Source of the DNA: Myotis daubentonii
Taxonomy: Eukaryota; Chordata; Mammalia; Chiroptera; Vespertilionidae
Direction of reading: 5' to 3'
Length of the DNA stretch: 64,000 bases
Assembly (NCBI RefSeq): GCF_963259705.1
Contig: NC_081851.1
Location: forward strand, 9,825,645-9,889,644
Position numbers and translations under genes: made by a program. The notes below the pieces were generated by a model. That model ran no database searches, was not told where the DNA came from, and worked only from the letters and a program-made list of their open reading frames with translations. Shown here one piece after another: positions 37,548 to 46,654 of the stretch (positions within the stretch are counted from its first letter, which is position 1; every line of letters starts with the position of its first letter).

Positions 37548-37853
37548 ATGTCCCTCTTTCTTTTTATAGCTCTGATTCTATTAACATGCGTCTCAGAATC
37601 CGCTTCCAGGGGAACACCTTGCGCCGGGGAGGTGCTGAGCAGGGGCCGAGGTTCCAAAGATTTATTAAAGGCAGAACAAAACGGATCTGCTGACGGACTG
37701 GATGTGATGTTGAAAGAAAAAAAATCAATGATGAAGCACCAAGATTTTTGTCCTAAAAAGTGGAAAAATAGAACCACTATTAACTGCCATGTGAGAGATC
37801 TTGGGAAAAGAAGGCTAGGGCGCCTCCTTGGCGCAGAGTGCACACTGCTGTGA
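37548..37853 (+). other. 101-codon ORF with signal-peptide-like start (unproven)
   Basis: The predicted product opens MSLFLFIALILLTCVSES, which looks like a secretory signal peptide (hydrophobic run of about 13 residues, then SESAS as a plausible cleavage zone). It continues with a basic, Cys-containing segment (CAGEV, DFCPKKWKNRTTINCHV) that includes an N-glycosylation sequon NRT. I do not recognise the protein. The T-rich stretch that encodes the hydrophobic start ends in TTTTTATAG and so also resembles a splice acceptor. Another open frame runs on the opposite strand (37541-37843). It may be chance, a small secreted-protein gene, or a decayed exon. Confidence 0.15.
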
Positions 37854-38240
37854 TTGTGCCCTGGGCGGGAGCAGTGCGTTCAGCTGACTCCCTGCAGCAG
37901 CAGTGTCCCAGGCACGCCTTCTCCCGTGGCCTGCCCTGCAGGGGCTGGGCCTGGAGACCCACGTTCCTCCTGCGCTCGGTGGAGCAGAGGACTGCTACAA
38001 GCAACCCTGTCTTTACCCAATAATCACGTTCAGGTATGAAAAACCTTGGGGCCAGATTTCCTTAGTCATCGATTCACAAATAATTTTTATAAGATGAAGA
38101 AAAGAACGGTGTCATCAATTGTGTATTGGGATTTTTACAAATCAACACTCAACTGTTGGGATATATGAGGGAAGTTGCAGGTGTAACCCTCCACATACTC
38201 CCCTTATGAATTTCAGGGCTGCAGTTAAGAAAAGTATTTC
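37854..38240. other. Unannotated DNA
   Basis: GC-rich at first, then unique AT-rich sequence; no gene seen. Confidence 0.35.
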
Positions 38241-38365
38241 CTGCCCTGGCTCATTTTGCTCAGTGGCTAGAGCATCAGCCCACAGACTGAAGGGTTGCAG
38301 GTTCGAACACTGGCTCTGGTCAGGGCACTAGGGGGAGGCAACTAATTGACATCTCTCTCACATTG

Positions 38366-38423
<58 letters not shown>

Positions 38424-38480
38424 CCTCGACCTTCCACTCTGTCTAAAAAAATCAATGGAAAAAATATCCTCTGGTAAGGA
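38241..38480 (+). mobile_element. Ves SINE with expanded CT tract
   Basis: Head GCCCTGGCTCATTTTGCTCAGTGGC, B-box GGTTCGAACAC, AGGGCACTAGGGGGAGGCAAC (short internal loss), ATTGACATCTCTCTCACATTG, then a pure (CT)n at about 38369-38420, grown from the SINE tail, and AAAAAAATCAATGG. Confidence 0.92.
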
Positions 38481-38898
38481 ATTTTTTAAAAGAAGAAAAG
38501 TATTCCCTCTACATTCATAGTTGCACCAGCCAGTATTTATTTTTCATGTAGGTTGAGCCCTACCATGTCCAAGGCATGATCCCTTTACTCAAGGGAGCAG
38601 AGTGAGGAGGAGGGATACAGATTCAAACATTGTGTACAAATCTTAAATCTAGGCCAGGGAACTCATTTTAGACCAAATGCAAAGAGAGATGGGGAGAGAG
38701 CTGGAGAAATCAATAGAGATTTAAGAATAAGAGGCCTAAAGGGTGCATAAGACATGGATGGGTACAGAAAGGATGAAAGATGTCCGGTAGAAGAGGGCTG
38801 TGACTTCAAAAGAGGACTGAGCTGAGAGCAACACAGGGAACAGAGAAACAGTGTTGAAAGGTTATTCAAAACGTTTGTCTAGGTTTATTATGCAAACA
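38481..38898. other. Unannotated DNA
   Basis: About 420 bases with no recognised repeat or gene. Confidence 0.4.
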
Positions 38899-39266
38899 CT
38901 ACAGGCCCAAAGCACGAAATTCATGCGGGGGGTGGAGGGGTGGGGGGACATCCTCAGCCCAGCCTGCGCCCTCTCGCAGTCTGGGAGCCTTGCTCCTTAC
39001 CGCCTGCTTACTCGCTGCTCCTCACCACTTGGCTGGCTGCTCCTTAGAGCTGCTGTGGAGGTGGGAGAAGCTGCCGCCACTGCCGCTGTGCTCATCACCC
39101 GTGAGCCCAGCTTCTGGCTGAGCAGTGCTCCCCAGGTGGGAGCTCACTGACCACCAGGGAGCAGCTCCTACATTGAGCGTCTGCCCCCTGGTGGTCAGTG
39201 CGCATCATAGTGACCGGTTTTTCCGCCATTCAGTCGATTTGGATATTAGGCTTTTATTATATAGGA
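38899..39266 (-). mobile_element. Helitron A of a four-member tandem cluster
   Basis: On the plus strand it starts CTACAGGCCCAAAGCACGAAATTCATGC (decayed 3' hairpin and CTAG end) and ends CCATTCAGTCGATTTGG...CTTTTATTATATAGGA (5' end). The A at 38898 is the left flank of the whole cluster. The body includes GACCACCAGGGAGCAGCTCC and GGTGGTCAGTGCGCATCATAGTGACC, shared with the Helitron at 19062-19430. Confidence 0.92.
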
Positions 39267-39603
39267 CTAGAGGCCGGTGCAAGACATTCGTGCACTGGGG
39301 GTTGTGGGGGTCCCTCAGCCCGACCTGCACCCTCTCCAATCTGGGAGTTTCTGTCTGTCTTTGCAGTCATATGAGCGAATTGTCTGAGACCCCAACTCAG
39401 TTTGGTTTGTTGCTCACAGAATAATAGAGGCTTTTTTTTTTTTCTTTGCTTCATTGGTGGAGAGTTCCTAGAAGTTTTAGGATAGCTTCCCTTTAATTTT
39501 TCCTAGACACTCTGATTTACTTATGTCTCTCACCTTTGCTTTCCCTCCATCCCCCACCACAACAGTAACTTGCTCCAGGCTCACTTTGCTCTTATGTCTA
39601 GGA

Positions 39604-39914
39604 CAGTGGTTCTCAACCTTCCTAATGCTGCAACCCTTTAATACAGTTCCTCATGTTGTGGTGACCCCCAACCATAAAATTATTTTCGTTGCTACTTCAT
39701 AACTATAATTTTGCTACTGTTATGAATCGTAATGTATATATCTGATATGCAGGATGTATTTTCATTGTTACAAATTGAACATAATTAAAGCATAGTGATT
39801 AATCACAAAAACAATATGTAATTATAAATGTGTTTTCCTATGGTCTTAGGTGACCCCTGTGAAAGGGTCGTTCGACCTCCAAAGGGGTCGCAACCCACAG
39901 GTTGAGAACTGCTG
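39604..39914 (-). mobile_element. SPIN non-autonomous hAT transposon, copy 2
   Basis: Complete copy from CAGTGGTTCTCAACCTTCC to CAGGTTGAGAACTGCTG. GTCTAGGA is duplicated exactly at 39596-39603 and 39915-39922, a classic hAT 8-bp target duplication with a TCTAG core. It sits in Helitron B and therefore arrived after that Helitron. Confidence 0.97.
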
Positions 39915-39940
39915 GTCTAGGAGATCTGTCTGCCACCAGA

Positions 39941-40033
39941 ACTACAATTCCCAGCATTCCTGGTGCTCCCCACCCTCTGGACTTCTGCTTCCGGTCTTGG
40001 GGCTGCCACCAAAACTACTATTCTCAGAATCCC
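39941..40033 (+). promoter_or_regulatory. Two ZNF143/THAP11-like ACTACAATTCCCAG motifs inside Helitron B
   Basis: ACTACAATTCCCAGCATTCC at 39941-39960 matches the mammalian promoter motif ACTACAATTCCCAGAATGC closely. ACTACTATTCTCAGAATCCC at 40014-40033 is a weaker second match. They lie in a tandemly repeated segment. The motif marks many bidirectional housekeeping promoters; binding here is an inference. Confidence 0.6.
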
Positions 40034-40262
40034 TGGTGCTCCCTGCGATCTTGGTTTTCCCTTCCTGCTCTGTCTCCCATGGCCTCCTACTCTGCCAAGT
40101 CCTCCAAGCCGCCAGCTCTCCTGCCCTGCTCTCCGCCGGGTGCCTGTGTATGCAAATTAATCCACCATCTTTTTCAGGTTAATTTGCATACTCACTCCTG
40201 ATTGGCTAGTGAGCATAGCAGAGGGAGAGTCAATTTACATGTTTCTCTTTTATTATATAGTA

Positions 40263-41413
40263 CTAGAGGCCCAGTGCACAAAAATTTGTGCACTCGGGGG
40301 GAGGGGGGGTCCCTCTGCCCGGCCTGTGCCCTCTCGCAGTCTGGGACCCCTCAGGAGATAACGACCTGCTGGCTTAGGCCTGCTCCTGGGTGGCAGAGGG
40401 CAGGCCCAATCCCTAGGTGCAGCCCCTGGTCGGGCTCAGAGCAGGGCCGACTCGGGAGTTGGGGCGCCGCCCCCTGTCATGCACAGAGCAGGGCGATCGG
40501 GAGGTTGTGATGCCACCCTCAGTCACACTCAGGGTAGGGCCGATTGGGGGGTTGGGGCACCGCCCCCTGTCACACTCAAGGCAGGATCGATGGGGAGGTT
40601 GTGGCGCCACCCCCTATCACGCACAGAGCAGGGCCAATCAGGGGGTTGAGGCACTTCCCCCTGTCACTCACAGAGAAGGGCCCATCAGAGGGGTTGGGGC
40701 ACTGCCCCCTTTCATGCACAGAGCAGGGCCCATCAGGGGGTTGGGGCACCGTCACTCTCACACTCAGGGCAGGGCCGATGGGGAGGTTATGGCTCTACCC
40801 CATCACACACAGAGCAGGGCCCGTGGGGGGGTGGGGCAGTTGGGGCGCCGCACCCTGTCACACACAGAGCAGGGCCGATCAGGAGGTTATGATGCCACCC
40901 TCAGTCACGCTCAGGGTAGGGCCGATTGGGGGGTTGGGCACCTGTCCCCTGTCACACTCAAGGCAGGGTCGATGGGGAGGTTGCGGCGCCACCCCTTGTC
41001 ATGCACAGAGCAGGGCCGATCAGGGGGTTGGGGCGCTGCCCCCTTTCATGCACAGAGCAGGGCCCATCAGGGGGTTGTGGTGCCGCCCTCTACCACCCAC
41101 AGAGCAGGGCCGATCAGGGGGTTGGGGCGCCACACCCTGTCACACACAGAGCCGCAGGGCGATCAGGGGGTTGGGGAGCTCCCCCCTATCAGGCACAGAG
41201 CAGGACTGATCAGGAGGGTGGGGCGCCTTCCCCTGTCACGAACAGAGCAGGGTGGATAGGGAGGTTGTGGCCCCGCCCCCTGTCACACACAGAGCCACAG
41301 GGCGATCAGAGGGTTTGGGCGCTGCCCCCTGTCACACTGATCCCGGTGCCAGGAGGCCTCGTGGCTCCGCTGATCCCGGTGCTGGGAGGCATATTACCCT
41401 TTTACTATATAGG
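40263..41413 (-). mobile_element. Helitron C, expanded by an internal minisatellite
   Basis: Left end CTAGAGGCCCAGTGCACAAAAATTTGTGCAC (a perfect hairpin in CTAG orientation), then CCCTCTGCCCGGCCTGTGCCC, which is the usual sub-terminal sequence. The right end is CATATTACCCTTTTACTATATAGG. Between them is a long tandem array (40437-41345). Open frames up to 280 codons run through it because the array lacks stops, not because it codes. Confidence 0.93.
40437..41345. repeat. ~50-bp tandem repeat inside Helitron C
   Basis: About 18 units of close to 50 bases carry CAGAGCAGGGCCGATCAGGG and GGGTTGGGGCGCC then CCCCCTGTCAC. Variants (CTCAGGGTAGGGCCGATTGG; CTCAAGGCAGG) recur in the same order at about 40510-40620 and 40890-41000, so multi-unit blocks were duplicated. 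GC-rich. Confidence 0.93.
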
Positions 41414-42049
41414 GTAGAGGCCTGGTGCATGGGTGGGGGCCGGCTGGTTTGCCCTGAAGGGTGTCCTGGATCAGGGTAGGGGTCCCCACTGGGTTGCCTG
41501 GCCAGCCTGGGTGAGGGGATGATGGTTGTTTGCAGCTGGTCACACACCCTTCAGGGTGGGGGTCCCCACTGGGGTGCCTGGCCAGTCTGGGTGAGGGGCT
41601 GAGGGCTGTTTTCAGGCTGGAGGTGACTGAAGCTCCCAACCGCTCCTTTTTTTCTTTTTTTTTTTTTTTTGTTCTGGGCCAGCTTTAGCTTTGAGGCTTG
41701 GCTCCAGCTCGTAGGCCTCCGCTGCTGAAAGTAGGTTTCTGGCCTTTGCTTACAATGTTGCGATCCTGCTGGCTGAAACCCTGGCGGACTAAAGCAGGTT
41801 TCTGGGGTTTTGTTTAGCTTCTATATTTGTTACATAGTTGCTTAGAGTTGCAGCTCAGAGGTCAGCAAGGCAGGCGGGGAACGCTGGTTTCCTCCGTCAC
41901 TGAAGCAAGCAAGCCTCATGTTAGTTTCAAGCTGCCTGGCTGCCGGCCGCCATCTTGGCTGGCAGTTAATTTGCATATTGCCCTGATTAGCCAATGGGAA
42001 GGGTAGCGGGCGTACGCTAATTAGCATGTTTCTCTTTTATTAGATAGGA
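41414..42049 (-). mobile_element. Helitron D, right end of the cluster
   Basis: The left end GTAGAGGCCTGGTGCATG is a mutated CTAG terminus with the hairpin largely lost; the right end GCATGTTTCTCTTTTATTAGATAGGA is followed by T at 42050. It contains a duplicated GGGGTCCCCACTGGG(T/G)TGCCTGGCCAG segment (at about 41480 and 41560), a T-run and, near the 5' end, GGCCGCCATCTTGGC, TTAATTTGCATATTG and TTAGCCAATGGG, which resemble YY1, octamer and CCAAT elements. Confidence 0.88.
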
Positions 42050-42114
42050 TGGCCGTATGCTGCCAATAAGCCGATGCCAGTGTGCTGTGTCTCACTGTCC
42101 TAATTAGTCTTTGG

Positions 42115-42262
42115 CAGGGCACTCAGAACTTGGCATTGTTACAAGAGGGTGAACCTGAAGCTCAGTGAGACTAAGCCGGTTGGTCAAGGTCAATAACCAG
42201 TGAGCACTAAAGTTAGAACCAAACCCCAGATTGGTCCGGCCCCAAATCCTGTGCTTTTCCCC
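42115..42262 (+). repeat. MIR SINE
   Basis: GGTGAACCTGAAGCTCAGTGAGACTAAGCCGGTTGGTCAAGGTCA, then AGTTAGAACCAAACCCCAGATTGGTCCGGCC, follows the MIR core and 3' part in order, allowing for divergence. Confidence 0.7.
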
Positions 42263-42649
42263 TCTCCTCTCTACCTCTCCAGAGGCAGCCTCACCCTCCA
42301 TGTCAGAAAATCCAAGTTCAGAAATCCTCCTTGGGTGCTATTGCTGAAGCCGCATGCACCCTAATTTCCAGAATGGCCCAGGTCTGCCCAAGGGCAAATC
42401 TTGTAGGAAACGCACTTGCTGATGAGGTGGCTGATTGGTTTCTAGTCTGGGCTGGGAAGCTGAGCACACAGCCCTGCCTCAGACACCAGAAACCTCCCTT
42501 TAGCCCTCTGTGCTACAAGGGAAGTGTCTCGCTGAATCTCCCTTGTCACTTAGGAAGCAAAGGGACTCACTCATCCGTCACTGCGCGAGCACTGCTATGG
42601 CAGCACTGACAACCTGGCCACTGCTTTCAAAACTAGTGCCTGTTTTTCA

Positions 42650-42850
42650 TTAGGGTGACATTGGCTGATACAGTCATACAGGTGCCAGGTGCACAATTCT
42701 ACATCATATCATCTGTTTATTGTATTGTGTGTTTACCACCCCAAGTCACGTCTCCTTCCATCCCACTGATCCCCCCTTTACCTTTTCCACATCCCCTCAC
42801 CCCACCCTCCAAACCCTCTGGCAATCACCGTGCTGTTGTCTGTCCTCAGT
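42650..42850 (-). mobile_element. Old L1 3' UTR fragment
   Basis: GTGACATTGGCTGATACAGTCATACAGGTGCCAGGTGCACAATTC then CATCTGTTTATTGTATTGTG and CCCTCTGGCAATCACCGTGCTG recall L1 3' UTR of laurasiatherian mammals in reverse. The 160-codon frame over it is not a gene. Confidence 0.6.
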
Positions 42851-43460
42851 CCTTGCTCACTGAGTGGCCTTATCTCTTCCCCGGCTGTTCCCGAGGCCTC
42901 GGTCTTCGTTGCCCAGTCTCCTCTGTGGGAAGGTTCACAGCACAGCAGCTGATGTTCTACAGACTCAATGATCTGAGAATGAGAAGGTGGCCACAATGGA
43001 AACCATGCTATCTTGGAGAAACTACCTCCACCTTGGCCACCGTCACTCTGGGTGTCTTCTATAGGCCACACAGCCCAACCCATCACCATCCTCCACCAGT
43101 GGGTGACCACAGGGAGGGATCCTCGGACCAGTTGTAGAGCCTGGCGAACATGTCAGCTTCTCATTTTGCTCACTTTTGTATCACTATCTGACATCACAAT
43201 TATTTCATAAGTATAAGTAAAATTTTATTCAAAATGCTAAAAGAAATATTGTACATAGGTAGTATTTTACCTCCATAAATTCATATGACTATGAAATGCA
43301 CACTACATTCTCCTTATATTCCTACTTTTGCCAAGAACAATTCTGTATCTGCATCCTTTATTTAGCATGCATGTCCTTCTAATTGACTGCTCTACATTCA
43401 GGTGGGACAGCAGTCATTAACAGAAAGTAGGAGACATAGAAACACCCTTGAATGACAGAC
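42851..43460. other. Unannotated DNA
   Basis: No gene or recognisable repeat. Confidence 0.35.
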
Positions 43461-43521
43461 GCCTTACCTGGGGTTGGTAATTAGCAGAGACCACACTTGG
43501 GAACCATAGCCTTGGCCCTCC
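43461..43521 (+). repeat. Direct repeat, copy 1
   Basis: About 59 bases starting GCCTTACCTGGGGTTGGTAA and including ACCACACTTGGGAACCATAG recur at 43912-43970 with only a handful of mismatches, about 390 bases apart. Confidence 0.92.
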
Positions 43522-43911
43522 ACCTGGAAGTTACTCTTTCTTCCCCTAAGGACAGAGCTCATCCAGCCAGCCGAAGGCACACACTGTGGGCCAAGTCCGA
43601 GATCTCACAGGACAAGTTAGAGACCCGCTGCCACAAAGGCTGGAGCCAAGCCCCGTGGGCATGAGGAGGCAGCCAGATGTTTATGATTTCAACCTCCTGG
43701 GGAATAACCTTCCTGAGATTTGGTCTTTGGGTGGAACTGATATCCAGGGTAGGTGCAGACACTTGAGCACAGCAGCCTTAAAGGAAAGGTTCTCACCATA
43801 TTTGGCTGACCGTCCATGGCCTGTTGAAGGCTTGGCTGCAGGGCAGTGGTGACACCTCTGCTCAGAGTCATGGAGCTGATTCTTCACTGGTCCTCACATC
43901 TCAGCCCTTAT

Positions 43912-43970
43912 GCCTTATCTGGGGTTGGTAATTAGCAGAGACCACACTTGGGAACCATGGCCTTGGCGCC
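43912..43970 (+). repeat. Direct repeat, copy 2
   Basis: Starts GCCTTATCTGGGGTTGGTAA. It is followed directly by a C-run and a CA-rich tract (about 43974-44010). See the copy at 43461. Confidence 0.92.
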
Positions 43971-44289
43971 CCCTCCCCCCCCACACACACACACACACTC
44001 ACACTCACACCCAGGACTGAGAGCTCCGCCCAGGAGGTCCTGGGCTCCACCAAGCATTCACCCTCCCCTCAGCCTTGCCCCCAACAGAGAGCCAGGGTAA
44101 GACACTAGCAGACCCTCCCTGGAGGGGAGTGGGTCAGGGAGCTCAGCGTGGCCTCTGGGCGCTGCTGGAACAGCCCCTCCTCCCAAAAGGAGGCCTGGAC
44201 AATGCAGCTGAAACGCAGCCTGGAGATGTGCTCACGGAGGAAAGGCCGTCAGCTTTTCTCAGTGCTGACACACCTTGTCTTGTAACAGG

Positions 44290-44560
44290 TGTGTTTATTT
44301 AAAAAAGAAGAATTACTTTTCAAACACACCCAGGCAAAATTTAAATCCACTGGAGAGTTAGCTGTTTAGAGGGGCCCTGTTGGAGATCTTTTCACAAACT
44401 GGGGAACATTTCAGTAATTACCCTCTCATTTACGGGCGCCCTGAGGTCAGCTATTTAAACGCCTGGCTTTCTTAATTTGAGGCTCACCCGCAATTAGATG
44501 CCCTTTTAAAGCCCATTATGGCTGACCAATGTATTTCTTTCTTTTTCTTAACAGAAAAAA
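44290..44560. other. Candidate conserved non-coding region
   Basis: Repeat-free with AT-rich homeodomain-type words (CAGTAATTACCC, CGCAATTAGATGCCC, TTTCTTAATTTGAGG) and GGTCAGCTATTTAAACGC. Texture-based inference only. Confidence 0.28.
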
Positions 44561-45162
44561 CAACAACAACAACAGTATTTTGGTGAAGTAGGCAGACGGT
44601 ACCTATTATTGGTAGGATTTCTGTGGAACCACTGAGGCTCCACGCGATCTACAAAGTGATTCATTCTAAAACCATGTGAGCTCGTACATACCTCCCAGTC
44701 CCTGCAACTCGTATTCAACTGAGTCTTAACAGTTAGTTAATTAATCTGGTAATTAACCATCATGTGTTTTTACTTCTCCATAAACTGAACAAAAGGATTA
44801 TTGACAACAATAAGTTAATGAGAAGAATATTAGAAAATATTTGAAATATTTGGAAATATTCTTTAAAGTATTTCTTCAGCCGAGAAGTTACCTTCGAAGC
44901 CACGCTAAGAAGATTCAGTGGAAAGGCTGCTCTTACGTGTGACAATGTAGCCGCCCAGCTGAGTCCCCCGAGGGAAGCCAGCACTCACGCCCACAGGGAA
45001 CAAAGCCCAGGCTACACTTTGGGTCCCAATAAACTGCTGACCATGGAAGCTCTGTACTTTCTGCTCAATTTTTCTATAAACCTATAACTGCCCTAAAAAT
45101 AAAGTCTATTGTTTGTTTGTTTGTTTGTTTTTTTCAATAAATATAAAGTAGTTTAAAAAACA
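44561..45162. other. Unannotated DNA
   Basis: No gene; a (TTTG)n-like run lies at about 45108-45132 just before a Ves SINE. Confidence 0.4.
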
Positions 45163-45386
45163 GCCCTGGAAGGTGGCTCAGTTGATAGGGCATCGGCCTG
45201 TACACCAACATTTATGGGTTTGATTCCTGGTCAGAGCACATAACTAGGTTGTGGGTTCAATCCCTGGGTGGAGTGCGTATGGGAGACAACCAATCATATT
45301 TCCCTCTCACATTCTCATCTCTTTCTCTCTCTCTTCTTCCTTCTCTCTCTCCCCCTTCTTCTCTCTAAAGTCCAATATAAAAAAGA
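45163..45386 (+). mobile_element. Ves SINE, diverged
   Basis: GCCCTGGAAGGTGGCTCAGTTGATAGG head, GGTTTGATTCCTGGTCAGAGCAC, GGTTGTGGGTTCAATCCC and a long CT-rich tail. It has the TACACCAA variant also seen in the copies at 60290 and 60712, so these three probably belong to one subfamily. Confidence 0.9.
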
Positions 45387-46310
45387 TTCCCTCGTTGCCT
45401 CCCTGCAGAGACCTTTGGCTGGGGAAACGATGCCTCGGGAAAGGGGTTAGCCAGTCTTTCTGGGGCTGATGAACATGGGTCTGGGTTGGGACATCAGAAA
45501 TGCCATCATGGACTTCTGCCAGGACTGACCAGCAGACCCTGAGCAGCAGATGAATGGATTACTCTGACACATGTTTCTGTGAAAGAGAGGCTAAGGGACT
45601 GCTTGGCTATAGAAACAAAGCAGCCCCATTCACCTGCCTCCTTAGGCTTTTATCATCACAACAGCTTGAACTAAAATTAGCCTCTAGATACAATCAGCAG
45701 GGTAAGTATCCTTGAGAAAGCACATGCTTCAACAAGGTCGGGTCTAAAGACTAAACATAGAGATTCCAGTAAAACACCTGGGGGCTTGGACATGTTTGGA
45801 AAAGTCAAGATAGGGGCTGCTGCCTTCGTCAAGATCCCCTCAGAGGCCCCCGACCTTTCGGAGAATCCTCCTTACAGACTTTCCAACCAAGTCCCATGCT
45901 TCCCCACAGACTTCAGATAGAGTGAGGCAAATGGTGGAGAGATCTGGTCCAAGACCATCTAGCAATGGGAGAACAACCCACCGGGTGGCCATGTCCCTGG
46001 ACTGCAGAGTGTCACTGGGACACGTGCTACCCCCACAAACACCAAACTCAATGTGCTTCGCTGCCTTTGAGCATCCAGATCTCTACTTGATGAACTCATA
46101 TTTCAAAGCCAAGTTTCAACACCACCTACAATCCAAAGCCTTTCCCGCCAGTTTCTCCTTAGTGATGCTGTGTGAAGCATCACGTGTGCTTTAGGCTGTG
46201 GGCCTGGGCAGGTTGACAGCGCTGTGGGCACTGCATCGCAAAGGAAAGGGCTGACTGTGTGAACACAAAGAGGCACATGATGGCTCAGCAGTTCACACGT
46301 CGGAGCAGCT
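45387..46310. other. Unannotated DNA
   Basis: No gene; the 90-codon frame at 45922-46194 has no recognisable motif. Confidence 0.4.
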
Positions 46311-46314
46311 GGAT

Positions 46315-46575
46315 GATGGCCCCATGGATGTCCTCATCCTAGTCCCTGACACCTGTGACTATGTTCTCCTACTTGGCAAAAGGGACATCATAAATGTGAC
46401 TAAATCAAGGATCTTGCAATGGAGACCTGATCCTGGGTTATCCAGCTCGGTCCAGTGTCATCACAGCTTTTTTCTAAGAGGGAGAGTCAGAGTTAAAAAG
46501 GAGGTAGAGTACAAAAGCAGGAGCAGAATGATGTTGCTACGAGGCCGGGATTGCAGGCAGCTCTAGACGCCGGAA
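46315..46575 (+). repeat. MaLR LTR relic (MLT1-like)
   Basis: The order GATGTCCTCATCCTAGTCCC, GTGACTATGTTCTCCTACTTGG, CAAAAGGGACATCATAAATG and CCTGATCCTGGGTTATCCAG matches the MLT1/MST type of mammalian LTR on the plus strand. There are no internal retroviral genes nearby, so this is a solitary relic. Confidence 0.65.
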
Positions 46576-46654
46576 AGGGTGAGTTGTGGCCACTGTTCTG
46601 TCTCTAGTACCTCTCTCGGTATCTGGCAGACAGGGTGACGGCCAGAAATGTTTG

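Larger units (their letters stand above)
39267..40262 (-). mobile_element. Helitron B, with promoter-like cargo and a SPIN insertion
   Basis: The 3' end is at the left (CTAGAGGCCGGTGCAAGACATTCGTGCAC) and the 5' end at the right (CATGTTTCTCTTTTATTATATAGTA). A SPIN element (39604-39914) with its 8-bp duplication sits inside. Right of it, a roughly 75-base segment is duplicated in tandem: CTGCCACCAGAACTACAATT... and CTGCCACCAAAACTACTATT..., each with an ACTAC(A/T)ATTC(C/T)CAG core and followed by CCTGGTGCTCCC. ACTACAATTCCCAG is the known ZNF143/THAP11-type promoter motif. Further on are an ATTTGCAT octamer in TTAATTTGCATAC and a TGATTGGCTA CCAAT-type box (reverse). Vesper-bat Helitrons are known to have captured and amplified host promoters; this looks like such a cargo. 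Confidence 0.88.

Noticed and set aside
40417..41259. A 280-codon open frame in GC-rich DNA
   Set aside because: It follows the tandem repeat in Helitron C; two frames are open through the same bases and the predicted proteins are merely repetitive.
40437..41345. A CRISPR-like array of regular repeats
   Set aside because: Units are contiguous with no unique spacers, and the genome is a mammal's; it is a minisatellite in a Helitron.
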